Positions 1-6,902 are shown, counted from the stretch's first letter. The stretch: DNA of 9,970 bases from Actinomycetota bacterium (GCA_947472655.1 CANJCG010000058.1:1-9970); one strand, 5' to 3'. The notes: generated by a model from the letters alone, not told the origin. Made by a program: numbers and translations.

Positions 1-944
1 CCAGAGTTGTCGCCCTTCAGCGCATCCATTTTGGCTCGGTCTTCTTGGCGCTGACGGGCTAAAAGTTTGGCCTGAAGCACCACCATCGCGGTGGCCTTGT
101 TCTGGATCTGAGAACGCTCGTTTTGGCAGGACACCACGATGCCGGTCGGAATATGAGTCAACCGAACAGCTGAGTCAGTGGTGTTCACGCCCTGTCCACC
201 TGGGCCACTTGAGCGATAGACATCAACGCGTAGATCATCGTCTGGGATGTCAGCGGTTTCGGCTTGCTCCACAACTGGGATCACTTCAACACCAGCAAAC
301 GAGGTTTGGCGACGCCCCTGATTGTCGAAGGGTGAAATTCGCACAAGTCGATGAGTGCCCTGTTCAACAGACAAAGTTCCATAAGCGTACGGAGCCTTCA
401 CCGCAAAAGTTGCCGACTTAATCCCTGCTTCTTCAGCGTATGAAGTTTCATAAATCTCAACGGGCCAACCGTGACGCTCGCAATAACGCGTATACATCCG
501 CAGCAAGGTTTCAGCCCAGTCAGCTGCGTCAACTCCTCCGGCTTCGGAACGAATCGTGACGAGTGCTTCACGTGCGTCATATTCACCCGAAAGCAGCGTG
601 CGTACTTCAAGTTCAGCGATGGAGGTCTTGAGTGCATCAAGTTCCTTTATCGCTTCATCTGCTGAAGCTTGATCGCCTTCAGACTCGGCCAATTCAAGCA
701 GGATTGGCACGTCATCAAGACGACGACGCAGGGCTTCCACTTTGCGAAGCTCTCCTTGCTGGAATGAAAGCTTGGAAGTGACGGCCTGAGCTTTGGCTTG
801 GTCATCCCACAGATCAGGTGCCGAGGCCTGCTCTTCGAGATCGGCGATGCTGATGCGCATCGCGGGTAGATCCAACACCGTTTCGATGCTCTTGAGCGTG
901 TTCGCTAATTCAGCAAGGCGCTCAGCAGCTTCCATGGGTGTCAC
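1..944 (-). CDS. prfB: Peptide chain release factor 2 (RF2), 3' end outside the window
   Basis: RF2 recognises UGA and UAA stop codons in the ribosomal A site and triggers peptide release. About 314 codons are visible. The last 55 to 60 residues lie beyond the left edge. The stop-codon-recognition tripeptide SPF is at residues 204-206, within VRISPFDNQGRRQTSF. The catalytic GGQ is at 249-251, within SSGPGGQGVNTTDSAVR. From memory, both positions lie within one residue of those in E. coli RF2. The N-terminal coiled region ends in SIETVLDL. The GTG start at 944 gives the N-terminal length I recall for actinobacterial RF2. An in-frame ATG at 935 is the alternative, and neither has a good Shine-Dalgarno sequence. 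No in-frame TGA or CTTTGA slippery site occurs near the start, so the classical +1 programmed frameshift is absent. The gene begins 19 bases after the tad operon's last stop. The family call is very secure; the start is less so. Confidence 0.96.
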   Translation of the reverse strand, partial: MTPMEAAERLAELANTLKSIETVLDLPAMRISIADLEEQASAPDLWDDQAKAQAVTSKLSFQQGELRKVEALRRRLDDVPILLELAESEGDQASADEAIKELDALKTSIAELEVRTLLSGEYDAREALVTIRSEAGGVDAADWAETLLRMYTRYCERHGWPVEIYETSYAEEAGIKSATFAVKAPYAYGTLSVEQGTHRLVRISPFDNQGRRQTSFAGVEVIPVVEQAETADIPDDDLRVDVYRSSGPGGQGVNTTDSAVRLTHIPTGIVVSCQNERSQIQNKATAMVVLQAKLLARQRQEDRAKMDALKGDNS

Positions 945-963
945 AAGGACCAAGACTACGGGG

Positions 964-1437
964 CTACTCCTGCCCACTTGGTCGGTAGTCCAACCGGGCA
1001 GTTGACCTCACCCGAATCACATCAGTTCGAAGTGCACCCAGAAATGGCAGTTTCACAGGTGCACTGAGATCAACCTGCACCGTGATTCCGTCGGTAGTCA
1101 CCGCGTCAATCTGCAACCCGGGGTGTTCCTGCTGGATCCCCTCGCCAAGTAGATACGAGCGAGCTTTTCGTGTGACAGCACTTGTATCCAGTCTGGTTGC
1201 CTGGCTTGCACCGTTGGCGTAATAAGTTGCAAGATCAATCGCCTGAGAACCCGCCAGCGCAGCAGAATCCGCAACGGAATACAAACTCCGCCTCTGCAAA
1301 AAAGCACTGGTGGTGTCAGTGACTACAGCAAGTGCCAACAGGCAGATTCCGACTAATCCAATACCGAGAATGAGAACACTGCCGTCGTCACGTTTCCAGA
1401 ATCTGACTTCTTCACGTCCACTAATTGCGTTGCTCAT
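964..1437 (-). CDS. TadG-like Flp pilus assembly protein
   Basis: This 157-residue protein is probably an envelope-anchored minor component of the Tad pilus. A short basic leader (residues 1-18) ends in KRDDG and is followed by one hydrophobic helix (about 20-42). After the helix comes a stretch close to the TadE/TadG N-terminal consensus, with QRRSLYSVADSAALAGSQA at roughly 48-66. The rest is a soluble, beta-rich outer domain. It is much shorter than proteobacterial TadG and has no von Willebrand domain. It resembles the short TadE/G-like proteins at the end of actinobacterial tad loci. Its ATG overlaps the previous stop in an ATGA motif, and no separate ribosome-binding site is visible, so translation is probably coupled. 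At the position where TadE pseudopilins carry the prepilin-peptidase Glu, this protein has Leu24, so processing is uncertain. Confidence 0.85.
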   Translation of the reverse strand: MSNAISGREEVRFWKRDDGSVLILGIGLVGICLLALAVVTDTTSAFLQRRSLYSVADSAALAGSQAIDLATYYANGASQATRLDTSAVTRKARSYLLGEGIQQEHPGLQIDAVTTDGITVQVDLSAPVKLPFLGALRTDVIRVRSTARLDYRPSGQE

Positions 1438-1907
1438 GAGTCAACTGAATCTCTATACGTATCCATCGTGAGTTCTTGCTCTGCGGTAATTGGGTATCCA
1501 TCGATGAAGTGTGAAAAAGGCGGGGGAAGCCACGGAAGATCGACCTTCCACGTGAGTTGCACCTTTAGCTGCGATTGCGGAGCCAAGCATCGCATCGAGC
1601 ACGTGACCTTGAGCGCATCATCTGTCACTTTGAATCCTTGGTCGGCTAACGCAAGGTTGCTTGCAACCCGAGCATCTCGAAATCCTTGTGCTTCAGCATC
1701 GGCCATCATGAATGCCCTGCTCGCTTCATGAACGGCCTGCGTTGATGCCATTGCTGCCGCCTCCACCCGCACGACCATCAAAGTTGCGTAGAGCAGTGGA
1801 ACCAAAATGAGAACTCCAATGACTAAGAACTCCACAATCGCTGTTCCGCAGTCCGCATGAACTTCTTGCTGCAATATTTTCTTGATGCTGTTCTTGCCGA
1901 TTTTCAT
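1434..1907 (-). CDS. tadE: TadE-like pseudopilin
   Basis: A 157-residue minor pilin or pseudopilin of the Tad system. The basic leader ends in ADCG at residue 21. TAIVEF follows, a perfect G-x4-E-F prepilin-peptidase site with Glu26, and then a hydrophobic helix (about 27-46). The C-terminal domain has a Cys pair at 103 and 107 (CSMRC), a feature I recall from actinobacterial TadE proteins that could form a disulfide outside the membrane. The ATG at 1907 is preferred because GGAG lies 8 bases upstream and TGATG joins it to the previous stop. An in-frame GTG at 1910 is the alternative and adds one residue. The gene lies between another TadE-like gene (1-base overlap) and the TadG-like gene (4-base overlap). 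Family assignment is firm; the exact role in the pilus is inferred. Confidence 0.9.
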   Translation of the reverse strand: MKIGKNSIKKILQQEVHADCGTAIVEFLVIGVLILVPLLYATLMVVRVEAAAMASTQAVHEASRAFMMADAEAQGFRDARVASNLALADQGFKVTDDALKVTCSMRCLAPQSQLKVQLTWKVDLPWLPPPFSHFIDGYPITAEQELTMDTYRDSVDS

Positions 1908-2320
1908 CACGCGTGCTCCTGGATAGCCCGGCCGGTTACTTCAAGCACCGCTGGACCCAATAACCCCAAGAGCGGCAGCCTGGCTTGAATTGTGACTTGC
2001 GAGAGCACGAGCCCTGATTCGCGAACTTGCTGCACGCGCACTTGCGTAATCACACTCGAAGCGAAATTACCTTCTAATACTTCACGTGCTCGTTGCTCAC
2101 CCAACGCTGAGTCGGCTCCCACCATCGCCGCCATTCTGGCTCCCTCGCCTGCAGCAGCAGTCAACGTTGAACGAACATGCAGGGTGAGCGCAACTTGCAA
2201 CACCACAAGAACTACCCCAATAAGCAGTGGCGCAACCAGTGCAAAATCAACAGTCGAATTTCCTTGGTCGTTCATCCGGATCGAAATCGGTGCTCTTTTA
2301 TTTCTGCGAGCAGGGGCCAT
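1907..2320 (-). CDS. TadE-like pseudopilin, second copy
   Basis: A 137-residue single-helix protein of the TadE family. A basic leader (residues 1-15, rich in Arg and Lys) is followed by NDQG, and then NSTVDF, which fits the prepilin-peptidase consensus with Asp25 in place of Glu. The hydrophobic helix spans about 27-48. It is followed by the AAAGEGARMAA stretch typical of TadE proteins. The ATG at 2320 overlaps the preceding TAA by one base (TAATG) and has no Shine-Dalgarno, so it is probably read by coupled reinitiation. An internal in-frame ATG at codon 16 would give a nearly leaderless prepilin and is less likely. Two adjacent TadE-like genes followed by a TadG-like one is a usual actinobacterial tad arrangement. 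Confidence 0.87.
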   Translation of the reverse strand: MAPARRNKRAPISIRMNDQGNSTVDFALVAPLLIGVVLVVLQVALTLHVRSTLTAAAGEGARMAAMVGADSALGEQRAREVLEGNFASSVITQVRVQQVRESGLVLSQVTIQARLPLLGLLGPAVLEVTGRAIQEHA

Positions 2321-2538
2321 TAGTTGCGCACTGAAACTGAAGTCATTGCTCGATCAAATACTGACGTCAAAGCGTCGTCTGCAATCAACCAAATGGCTGT
2401 GACAAGCCCCGCTGTCATAACTGCCACGAGCACCCAGCCAGGAACGTCTCCGCGGTCATTACCGCGCAACATAAGCATGCGTAATTTACAGACGAGTGAC
2501 CTCTCTAGTGCCAAAGCTGAATCAACAATCCTCATCAT
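2320..2538 (-). CDS. Small pilin-like protein of the tad operon (candidate Flp major pilin)
   Basis: This 72-residue protein has a 30-residue basic leader ending in NDRG, one hydrophobic helix (about 35-54) and a short amphipathic tail ending in SVSVRN. Its size and position between tadC and the TadE genes fit the small pilin slot of actinobacterial tad loci. The motif RGDVPGWVLVAVMTAG matches small actinobacterial proteins I recall from this slot. If cleaved after Gly30 the mature protein would be 42 residues, within the Flp range. It lacks the usual +5 Glu, having Trp35 instead, and has no Glu-Tyr pair, so it is not a textbook Flp. An AAGGAG lies 8 bases before the first ATG; a second ATG follows immediately. 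Being the major pilin is inference from context, length and the strong ribosome-binding site. Confidence 0.78.
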   Translation of the reverse strand: MMRIVDSALALERSLVCKLRMLMLRGNDRGDVPGWVLVAVMTAGLVTAIWLIADDALTSVFDRAMTSVSVRN

Positions 2539-2546
2539 GATTCTTT

Positions 2547-2552
2547 CTCCTT
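2547..2552 (-). promoter_or_regulatory. Strong ribosome-binding site of the small pilin gene
   Basis: AAGGAG lies 8 bases upstream of the first ATG at 2538, inside the 33-base gap after tadC. It is the only non-overlapping junction in the tad run, so this gene can be translated independently. Confidence 0.7.
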
Positions 2553-2571
2553 AGTTTTCTCTTGATCCGAT

Positions 2572-3474
2572 TTAAGACACGATGAGTTTCAGGCCCTGAA
2601 TTCCTGGAAAAATGGCAATCAATACAACTGTTGGCAAGATGAAGAACACGACCGGGATCAACATGGCCACGTCCTTGCGGCCCGCAGATTCAAGCAGCGC
2701 TCTGCGATCCGCTGCACGTGCATCAGCAGCCTGAGCCCTGAGTACCTCAGCCAACGGAGAACCTCGCTCAAGCGCGAGCAAGATTCCATCGACAAATCGC
2801 TCGATGTCTGGACTCCCAGTTCGCTGTGAAACTCCACGAAGAGCATGCTCAACCAGGGCTCCAGCCCGGATTTCAGCAAAGGCGATGTGAAACTCCCTTG
2901 CTAACTCACCTGCCATTGAGGAACTAACGCGGTGGATTGCGGCAACCGGGGACTCCCCTGCCGCAACCGCAAAAGCAAGCAACTCGGCAACTGCTGGCAG
3001 TTGCTGGCCGATTCGATTCTTTCTATTTTTTACGAGGCGCGTGAGACGTCTGTCCCAGAACACGGCACCAAGACAACCACCCAGCACTGTGAATAACAGA
3101 ATTGATATCGGAGACGTTCCCGAAGAGACAGCCCAAACTCCTGCCATCAACCCAAAAGTCGCACCAATGCCAGCGCTGATTGCTTGCTCTAATCGAAACT
3201 GATCAACTCCTTGGCGCCCTGCGTTCGCGAGTCGGACTTCAATAGGATTATTGATCTTGCGATCGCGTAGCAACGGTTGAAGCAATGCGACAAAGACCTG
3301 AACAATGCCTGGTTCATTTCGTGTGCGCGCCAAACTTTCACGGGTCATCGGAACATACGGAGAGATGCGTTCCATGAGTGACGGTCCACGTAAAGCCATC
3401 GTCCGTGAAACGATTAAGACAATTCCCGATGCAAAAGACAGGCCGAGCAGCGCGCCGATTCCCGTTGATGTCAT
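2572..3474 (-). CDS. tadC: TadC-like type II secretion F domain protein
   Basis: A 300-residue integral membrane protein. Paired with TadB it should form the inner-membrane platform that the TadA ATPase drives to assemble pilin subunits. An N-terminal membrane helix (about 4-24) is followed by a cytoplasmic stretch and two close hydrophobic segments (about 101-137). The GspF/T2SSF helical bundle comes next, marked by LPAVAELLAFAVAAGESP and the later LERGSPLAEVLR. A final hydrophobic pair sits at the C-terminus (about 270-297, VAMLIPVVFFILPTVVLIAI). The ATG at 3474 overlaps the tadB stop in an ATGA motif. Length and layout are normal for actinobacterial TadC. TadB and TadC are paralogues, and the assignment here rests on gene order and on the longer soluble N-terminal half. 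Confidence 0.92.
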   Translation of the reverse strand: MTSTGIGALLGLSFASGIVLIVSRTMALRGPSLMERISPYVPMTRESLARTRNEPGIVQVFVALLQPLLRDRKINNPIEVRLANAGRQGVDQFRLEQAISAGIGATFGLMAGVWAVSSGTSPISILLFTVLGGCLGAVFWDRRLTRLVKNRKNRIGQQLPAVAELLAFAVAAGESPVAAIHRVSSSMAGELAREFHIAFAEIRAGALVEHALRGVSQRTGSPDIERFVDGILLALERGSPLAEVLRAQAADARAADRRALLESAGRKDVAMLIPVVFFILPTVVLIAIFPGIQGLKLIVS

Positions 3475-4340
3475 GTTTGCGCCAACCGCGGTTCATCAGG
3501 CAGACGTCCAATGAAAATCATTACTCGATAGGCCAGGAACGAGAGCGCGAAGGCAACGAATAACACACCCGCACCTGCAGCGCTGTTGTAAGCCCGGACC
3601 GCTTCAGGTCGAGTAGACAGCAGCGCCAAGGTGATCCATGGCGCAGCGACTGCCAGCCGAGCCGAATTAACTGTCCAGCTTTGTCTCGCTTCAATTTCTC
3701 CGCGCATTCGCGCGTCTTCTCTCAAGATCGCACTTAACGTGCGTAACACCGAACCCAGATCGGTTCCGCCGACCTCACGCGCAATCTTTAACACGGCAAT
3801 CACCCGATCAGCAATCGGATCAGCCAGGTGATCGCCAAGCGCCGCAAGCGCTTCACCGAAGGATCCAGCTGCGCGGTAGTTGGCAGCGAACTCTTCAAAG
3901 GCAGCCCTGAGTGCTAGTGGACCTTTGAATTCAAGGGCCACCACTGCTTCAGGTAGGGAGAGTCCTGCGCGCACGGCACTCAAGAGCGCATCCACCGCAT
4001 CAGGCCAGGCCTTTCGCAGAGTTCGCTGATGCAGCTGAACTCGGCGGCGGATGAGAAGCACGGGAATGCCGCCACTGGCAATGAACGCGAGCAGTGCAGC
4101 AGTTGGCACTGCGGTGACGAGAAGCGTGAGCGTGCCTGTGAGTAAGGCGAGGAAGACACACGCTGCGATCAGGCTTGCGCCGGTAAGTCGAGGAATTCCC
4201 GATTGTTTTGCCAACCGAGTGAAGAATCCCAATGACTGAAAAGACCGGGTTGGCCCATGGTCCCCAAACCAACCAAGAACGATCAGCAAAGTTCCAATTC
4301 CAAAGCCCAAGCCAAGCAGGGCTCCCACTAGGCGGCCCAC
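3471..4340 (-). CDS. tadB: TadB-like type II secretion F domain protein
   Basis: A 289-residue platform protein of the Tad pilus machine. Hydrophobic segments lie at about 3-24 and 56-97. The T2SSF domain follows, with LRKAWPDAVDALLSAVRAGL and the downstream AREVGGTDLGSVLRTL signature, and a C-terminal membrane segment lies at about 251-275. Two starts are possible. GTG at 4340 overlaps the end of tadA by 13 bases. GTG at 4328 shares one base with the tadA TAG stop and has a GGTGGG-like site 7 bases upstream, so it may be the real start and would shorten the protein by four residues. Either way translation is coupled to tadA. The 3' end overlaps tadC by 4 bases. Confidence 0.92.
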   Translation of the reverse strand: MGRLVGALLGLGFGIGTLLIVLGWFGDHGPTRSFQSLGFFTRLAKQSGIPRLTGASLIAACVFLALLTGTLTLLVTAVPTAALLAFIASGGIPVLLIRRRVQLHQRTLRKAWPDAVDALLSAVRAGLSLPEAVVALEFKGPLALRAAFEEFAANYRAAGSFGEALAALGDHLADPIADRVIAVLKIAREVGGTDLGSVLRTLSAILREDARMRGEIEARQSWTVNSARLAVAAPWITLALLSTRPEAVRAYNSAAGAGVLFVAFALSFLAYRVMIFIGRLPDEPRLAQT

Positions 4341-5584
4341 CCTTTGCGCGACGCATCAGTTGATCCAAGAAGTTGAGAAAGATCGAAGCCCGCCGCGCTA
4401 AACCGCTCAGGGTGCGGTGGCCATCCGCTTGCGCGCTTAAGTCCTTGGCCTGCATCAGTAAACAGTTCTGCCATCTCAATGACGCCATTTTCAATGCGAC
4501 CAGAAAGTGCGAATATTTCACCGATTCGGCGCACTCCGCTGTGATCGGTCGAAATATGAACAACCAAGTCAACACACCCAGCAACAGTTGGCACGACAAA
4601 ATCCCCCGGAATATTTTGGCCAGCCAATAGTGGCAAGGTGCATAACTTGGTGACTGCTTCGCGAGCACTGTTGGCATGCAGCGTCGCCATTGCCGGCATA
4701 CCGCTATTCATTGCGATCAAGAGATCAAGCGCTTCGCCTTGACGAACTTCACCAACCACTAGCCGCGTTGGTCGCATTCGCAAGGCTTCACGGATTAATC
4801 GACGCAAAGCAATTTCACCCGTACCTTCGAGACTGGCATCACGCGTTTGCATCGCAACCCAGTCCAAATGATTCAGTTGAATTTCAAAAACTTCTTCACA
4901 ACTCACAATTCTTTCTTGCGGTGCACAAGAACCCAATAGCGCGTTGAGAAGCGTGGTTTTGCCTGCTTGAGTTCCGCCGGCGATGAGAATATTTAGGCCA
5001 CTGACTACCGCTGCCTTTAAGAAATCTGCAGCTTGAGTGGTGAGTGCTCCCGAGGGAACAAGATCATCAACCGAACGCGGGCGCACCACAAACCGACGGA
5101 TGTTGACAGCCCAGTGTTTGCGGGTGATATCCGGAATCACTACATGGAGTCGACTGCCATCGGGCAACACAGCGTCGACAAATGGGCTGGAAACATCAAG
5201 CCTTCTGCCAGAGACCCTAAGCATGCGCTCAACGAGATCACGAACTTCACGATCGCTCAACACCACGTTTGTCAGCGATGAACAACCTTGTCGAGCGATG
5301 AAGACCCGGCCCGGTTCGTTCAACCAAATTTCTTCAACAGTTGGATCTTCGAAGAACTCTTGCAGAGCCCCATAGCCGGCAAAAACCTGCATTACTTCAC
5401 GCGCAACAAAAGCCGGATCACCTTCGTCTGATGTGGCCCCGTGCGTGATCCAGGCATCTACAGCACATTGCTCAACCAATGCCCGAAAGCGTTCAGGCTG
5501 CGCCAGTGGATCAAGCCCATCGTTTCGAATCGCTGTGCGTACCTGCTGTTCAACGACCTCACGCACGCGCTCTGAAACGGCCAT
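4328..5584 (-). CDS. tadA: TadA/CpaF-family pilus assembly ATPase
   Basis: A 418-residue cytoplasmic hexameric ATPase that should power Tad pilus assembly through TadB/TadC. Walker A is GGTQAGKT at residues 203-210; the Gln-Ala variant is one I associate with actinobacterial TadA. The acidic box is SCEEVFEIQL (228-237). The Walker B region is RLVVGEVRQGEALDLL (274-289) with Glu279, and the His box is TLHANS (301-306). The N-terminal domain carries EEIWLNEPGRVF. ATG 5584 is preferred because AGGGGAG lies 3 bases upstream. An in-frame TTG at 5611 would add nine residues but falls inside a hairpin and has no ribosome-binding site. It is the first gene of the tad run. No tadZ lies upstream; the next gene in that direction is an unrelated hydrolase. 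Confidence 0.95.
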   Translation of the reverse strand: MAVSERVREVVEQQVRTAIRNDGLDPLAQPERFRALVEQCAVDAWITHGATSDEGDPAFVAREVMQVFAGYGALQEFFEDPTVEEIWLNEPGRVFIARQGCSSLTNVVLSDREVRDLVERMLRVSGRRLDVSSPFVDAVLPDGSRLHVVIPDITRKHWAVNIRRFVVRPRSVDDLVPSGALTTQAADFLKAAVVSGLNILIAGGTQAGKTTLLNALLGSCAPQERIVSCEEVFEIQLNHLDWVAMQTRDASLEGTGEIALRRLIREALRMRPTRLVVGEVRQGEALDLLIAMNSGMPAMATLHANSAREAVTKLCTLPLLAGQNIPGDFVVPTVAGCVDLVVHISTDHSGVRRIGEIFALSGRIENGVIEMAELFTDAGQGLKRASGWPPHPERFSAAGFDLSQLLGSTDASRKGWAA

Positions 5585-5587
5585 CGG

Positions 5588-5594
5588 CTCCCCT
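5588..5594 (-). promoter_or_regulatory. Ribosome-binding site deciding the tadA start
   Basis: AGGGGAG ends 3 bases before ATG 5584 (5 bases counting from the AGGGG core). It supports this ATG over the upstream in-frame TTG at 5611. Confidence 0.6.
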
Positions 5595-5596
5595 AA

Positions 5597-5626
5597 GTTG
5601 AATTGCTTCAACGCTAGGTCAGCGTT
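5597..5626 (-). other. Two overlapping hairpins in the tadA leader
   Basis: Read on the minus strand, AACGCT-GACCT-AGCGTT (5626-5610) can form a 6-base-pair hairpin. GTTGAA-GCAA-TTCAAC (5612-5597) can form a second with a GNRA-type GCAA loop. They share the bases GTT at 5612-5610, so both cannot form fully at once. The second ends 2 bases before the tadA ribosome-binding site. No T-tract follows, so a plain terminator for the upstream hydrolase is not supported. The rest of the 5585-5687 spacer holds only a weak TATACA box, with no convincing -35. Confidence 0.4.
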
Positions 5627-5687
5627 TGTGAATTTGGAACCCTAAGAATTTTCCCTGTGTATAACCATCAGTTTGGTAACAACATAT

Positions 5688-6578
5688 TTAGCGAAACCGC
5701 TTCATCCATGCATCCGCTACAACATCTGGATGTTCCATCTGTGACACATGTGCTGAATCTGGCAACACCATGACTTGGGCATTTTTGAAATGTTTCGTGC
5801 TTTTGTGTGCAGTGCGTGGATTCACAAGTGGATCTTTCATTCCATAGATCAGCAAGGACTGTGCCTGCACTAATTCAGCTAGCTTCCATGGACGATGACG
5901 CCCTCGGTCGAAGTAAGAGCCAAGCAACCCTCGAAGGGACCGAAGAAACGCATCATCTGCGTATGTGAATCCTTCGCGCGATTCTGCTTCATCAACTGCT
6001 TCTTCGAATCGTTGCTCAGCAACACGTGCGGGGTTTGCAAAGCACGTATCTATGGTTGATTGCACGCGCACGGCTAGCGGCAGGGTGTTGTATTTCTTCA
6101 CTGCTGCCTCGCCAAGGCCCGGGATCGCCATGATGGGCAATGTGATGTTTGCTTTATTGGGATTGATGTCAGGCAGGGCCGGTGAGATCAGGGTGAGTGT
6201 GCGAACAAGATCAGGACGACGAGCTGCAACTTGAAGTGCGACTGCCCCACCCATGGAGTTGCCGAAAAGGTGAACTCGCTTACCTTCAAGCTGCTGTTCA
6301 ATGAAGTCAACAGCCGCCCGCGCATGCCCCAACGGCGTGTAGTTGCCATCACGTGGCGGTGGTGACTGACCAAACCCAGGAAGATCTAAAGCCCACATCG
6401 AAAGCTCCGGAAGCAGCTGGCCCATCAGATCGGTCCAGTTCAACGATGAGCCGCCAAGTCCATGGAGCATGACGGCTGGTTCAGCATCCGGATTGGCTGA
6501 TTGAGCGTGCCGGTAGGTCAGCGTTCGCGCAGGGAAGAAAACTTCGTCGCGCGGCCAAGGCTTAATGAGTGCTGACAC
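5688..6578 (-). CDS. Alpha/beta hydrolase fold protein, substrate unknown
   Basis: A 296-residue soluble serine hydrolase with no signal peptide. The oxyanion motif HGLGGSS starts at residue 39, and LDLPGFGQSPPP follows at 64-75. The nucleophile elbow GNSMGG places the catalytic Ser at 108. The acid is probably Asp249 in IYGMKDPLV and the base His277 in DSAHVSQMEHP, so the full triad is present. A helical cap domain lies at about 140-225. The overall pattern matches the MhpC/lipase-like subgroup, but sequence alone does not give the substrate, so ester, lactone or C-C bond hydrolysis all remain possible. The start is GTG 6578, with no usable alternative nearby. The GAGGG adjoining it is too close to serve as a normal Shine-Dalgarno, and a leaderless transcript is more likely. 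It is divergent from the DUF3107 gene. Confidence 0.9.
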   Translation of the reverse strand: MSALIKPWPRDEVFFPARTLTYRHAQSANPDAEPAVMLHGLGGSSLNWTDLMGQLLPELSMWALDLPGFGQSPPPRDGNYTPLGHARAAVDFIEQQLEGKRVHLFGNSMGGAVALQVAARRPDLVRTLTLISPALPDINPNKANITLPIMAIPGLGEAAVKKYNTLPLAVRVQSTIDTCFANPARVAEQRFEEAVDEAESREGFTYADDAFLRSLRGLLGSYFDRGRHRPWKLAELVQAQSLLIYGMKDPLVNPRTAHKSTKHFKNAQVMVLPDSAHVSQMEHPDVVADAWMKRFR

Positions 6579-6584
6579 CCCTCA

Positions 6585-6590
6585 AGGGTA
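6585..6590 (-). promoter_or_regulatory. Candidate -10 box of the hydrolase gene (leaderless type)
   Basis: On the minus strand TACCCT, fitting the TANNNT consensus, ends exactly 6 bases before the GTG start. Transcription would then begin at or next to the start codon. A -35 box is weak; GTGTCA about 16 bases upstream is the best candidate. Confidence 0.45.
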
Positions 6591-6599
6591 CATATATTT

Positions 6600-6628
6600 A
6601 AGACACTGACACGATGTGCTTCTAGTAA
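6600..6628 (+). promoter_or_regulatory. Candidate promoter of the DUF3107 gene
   Basis: AAGACA (6600-6605), a 17-base spacer and TAGTAA (6623-6628) resemble a -35/-10 pair. A start of transcription near 6635 would leave a leader of about 10 bases holding the AAGGGA ribosome-binding site. Its -35 lies about 10 bases from the divergent hydrolase -10, so the two could interfere. Confidence 0.35.
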
Positions 6629-6645
6629 CGAGCAAGGGAATGAAC

Positions 6646-6867
6646 ATGGAAATCAAGATTGGCGTCCAGTACTCAACACGTGAGATCTCCCTTGAGAGCG
6701 AAGATAAGCCTGCCGACATCTCCGCAGCAGTCGATGCGGCCATTGCTAAGGGCGGGATCTTGAAGCTCACTGACGACCGCGGTCGCACCGTGATCATCCC
6801 CGGAGACAAGATCACTTACGTGGAGCTTGGCCCGGCTTCTTCGCGCAAGGTCGGGTTCGGTCACTAA
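6646..6867 (+). CDS. DUF3107 family protein
   Basis: A 73-residue soluble protein of a small, widespread actinobacterial family whose function is not established. The mycobacterial member is known as TB9.4. The sequence opens MEIKIGVQYSTREISLES and continues with alternating charged and hydrophobic residues. It ends in GDKITYVELGPASSRKVGFG, the conserved family C-terminus. ATG 6646 is preferred over the nearby ATG at 6640 and upstream starts because AAGGG sits 7 bases before it and because family members begin at MEIKIGV. From memory, DUF3107 genes often lie close to an RhlE-type helicase in actinobacteria, as they do here. A role in RNA metabolism could be guessed from that, but nothing in the protein shows it. 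Confidence 0.92.
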   Translation: MEIKIGVQYSTREISLESEDKPADISAAVDAAIAKGGILKLTDDRGRTVIIPGDKITYVELGPASSRKVGFGH

Positions 6868-6873
6868 TTCAGA

Positions 6874-6902
6874 TTGACCGCTCGAAATCACTTCTGTAAC
6901 CC
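6874..6902 (+). promoter_or_regulatory. Candidate promoter upstream of the helicase gene
   Basis: TTGACC (6874-6879), a 17-base spacer and TAACCC (6897-6902) form a plausible -35/-10 pair with a strong -35 and a poor last base of the -10. It would give a leader of about 75 bases. A second TANNNT box, TAGACT at 6911-6916, lies within a small inverted repeat (GCCGA/TCGGC, 6905-6920) and has no good -35. The spacer 6868-6983 holds nothing else clear apart from the short ORF listed next. Confidence 0.4.

Noticed and set aside
850..944. Programmed +1 frameshift site in prfB, as in many bacterial RF2 genes
   Set aside because: The reading frame is open from the start onwards, with no in-frame TGA and no CTTTGA motif near codon 26.
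1992..2402. 136-codon plus-strand frame opposite the TadE-like gene
   Set aside because: It is Thr/Ser/Cys-rich in the way of an antisense shadow, with no start signal or recognisable motif.
4000..4677. 225-codon minus-strand frame across the tadA/tadB junction
   Set aside because: It overlaps two well-supported genes in another frame and gives a composition unlike a real protein.
5585..5611. tadA starting at the in-frame TTG 5611
   Set aside because: There is no ribosome-binding site before the TTG, and it lies in a hairpin; ATG 5584 has AGGGGAG just upstream.
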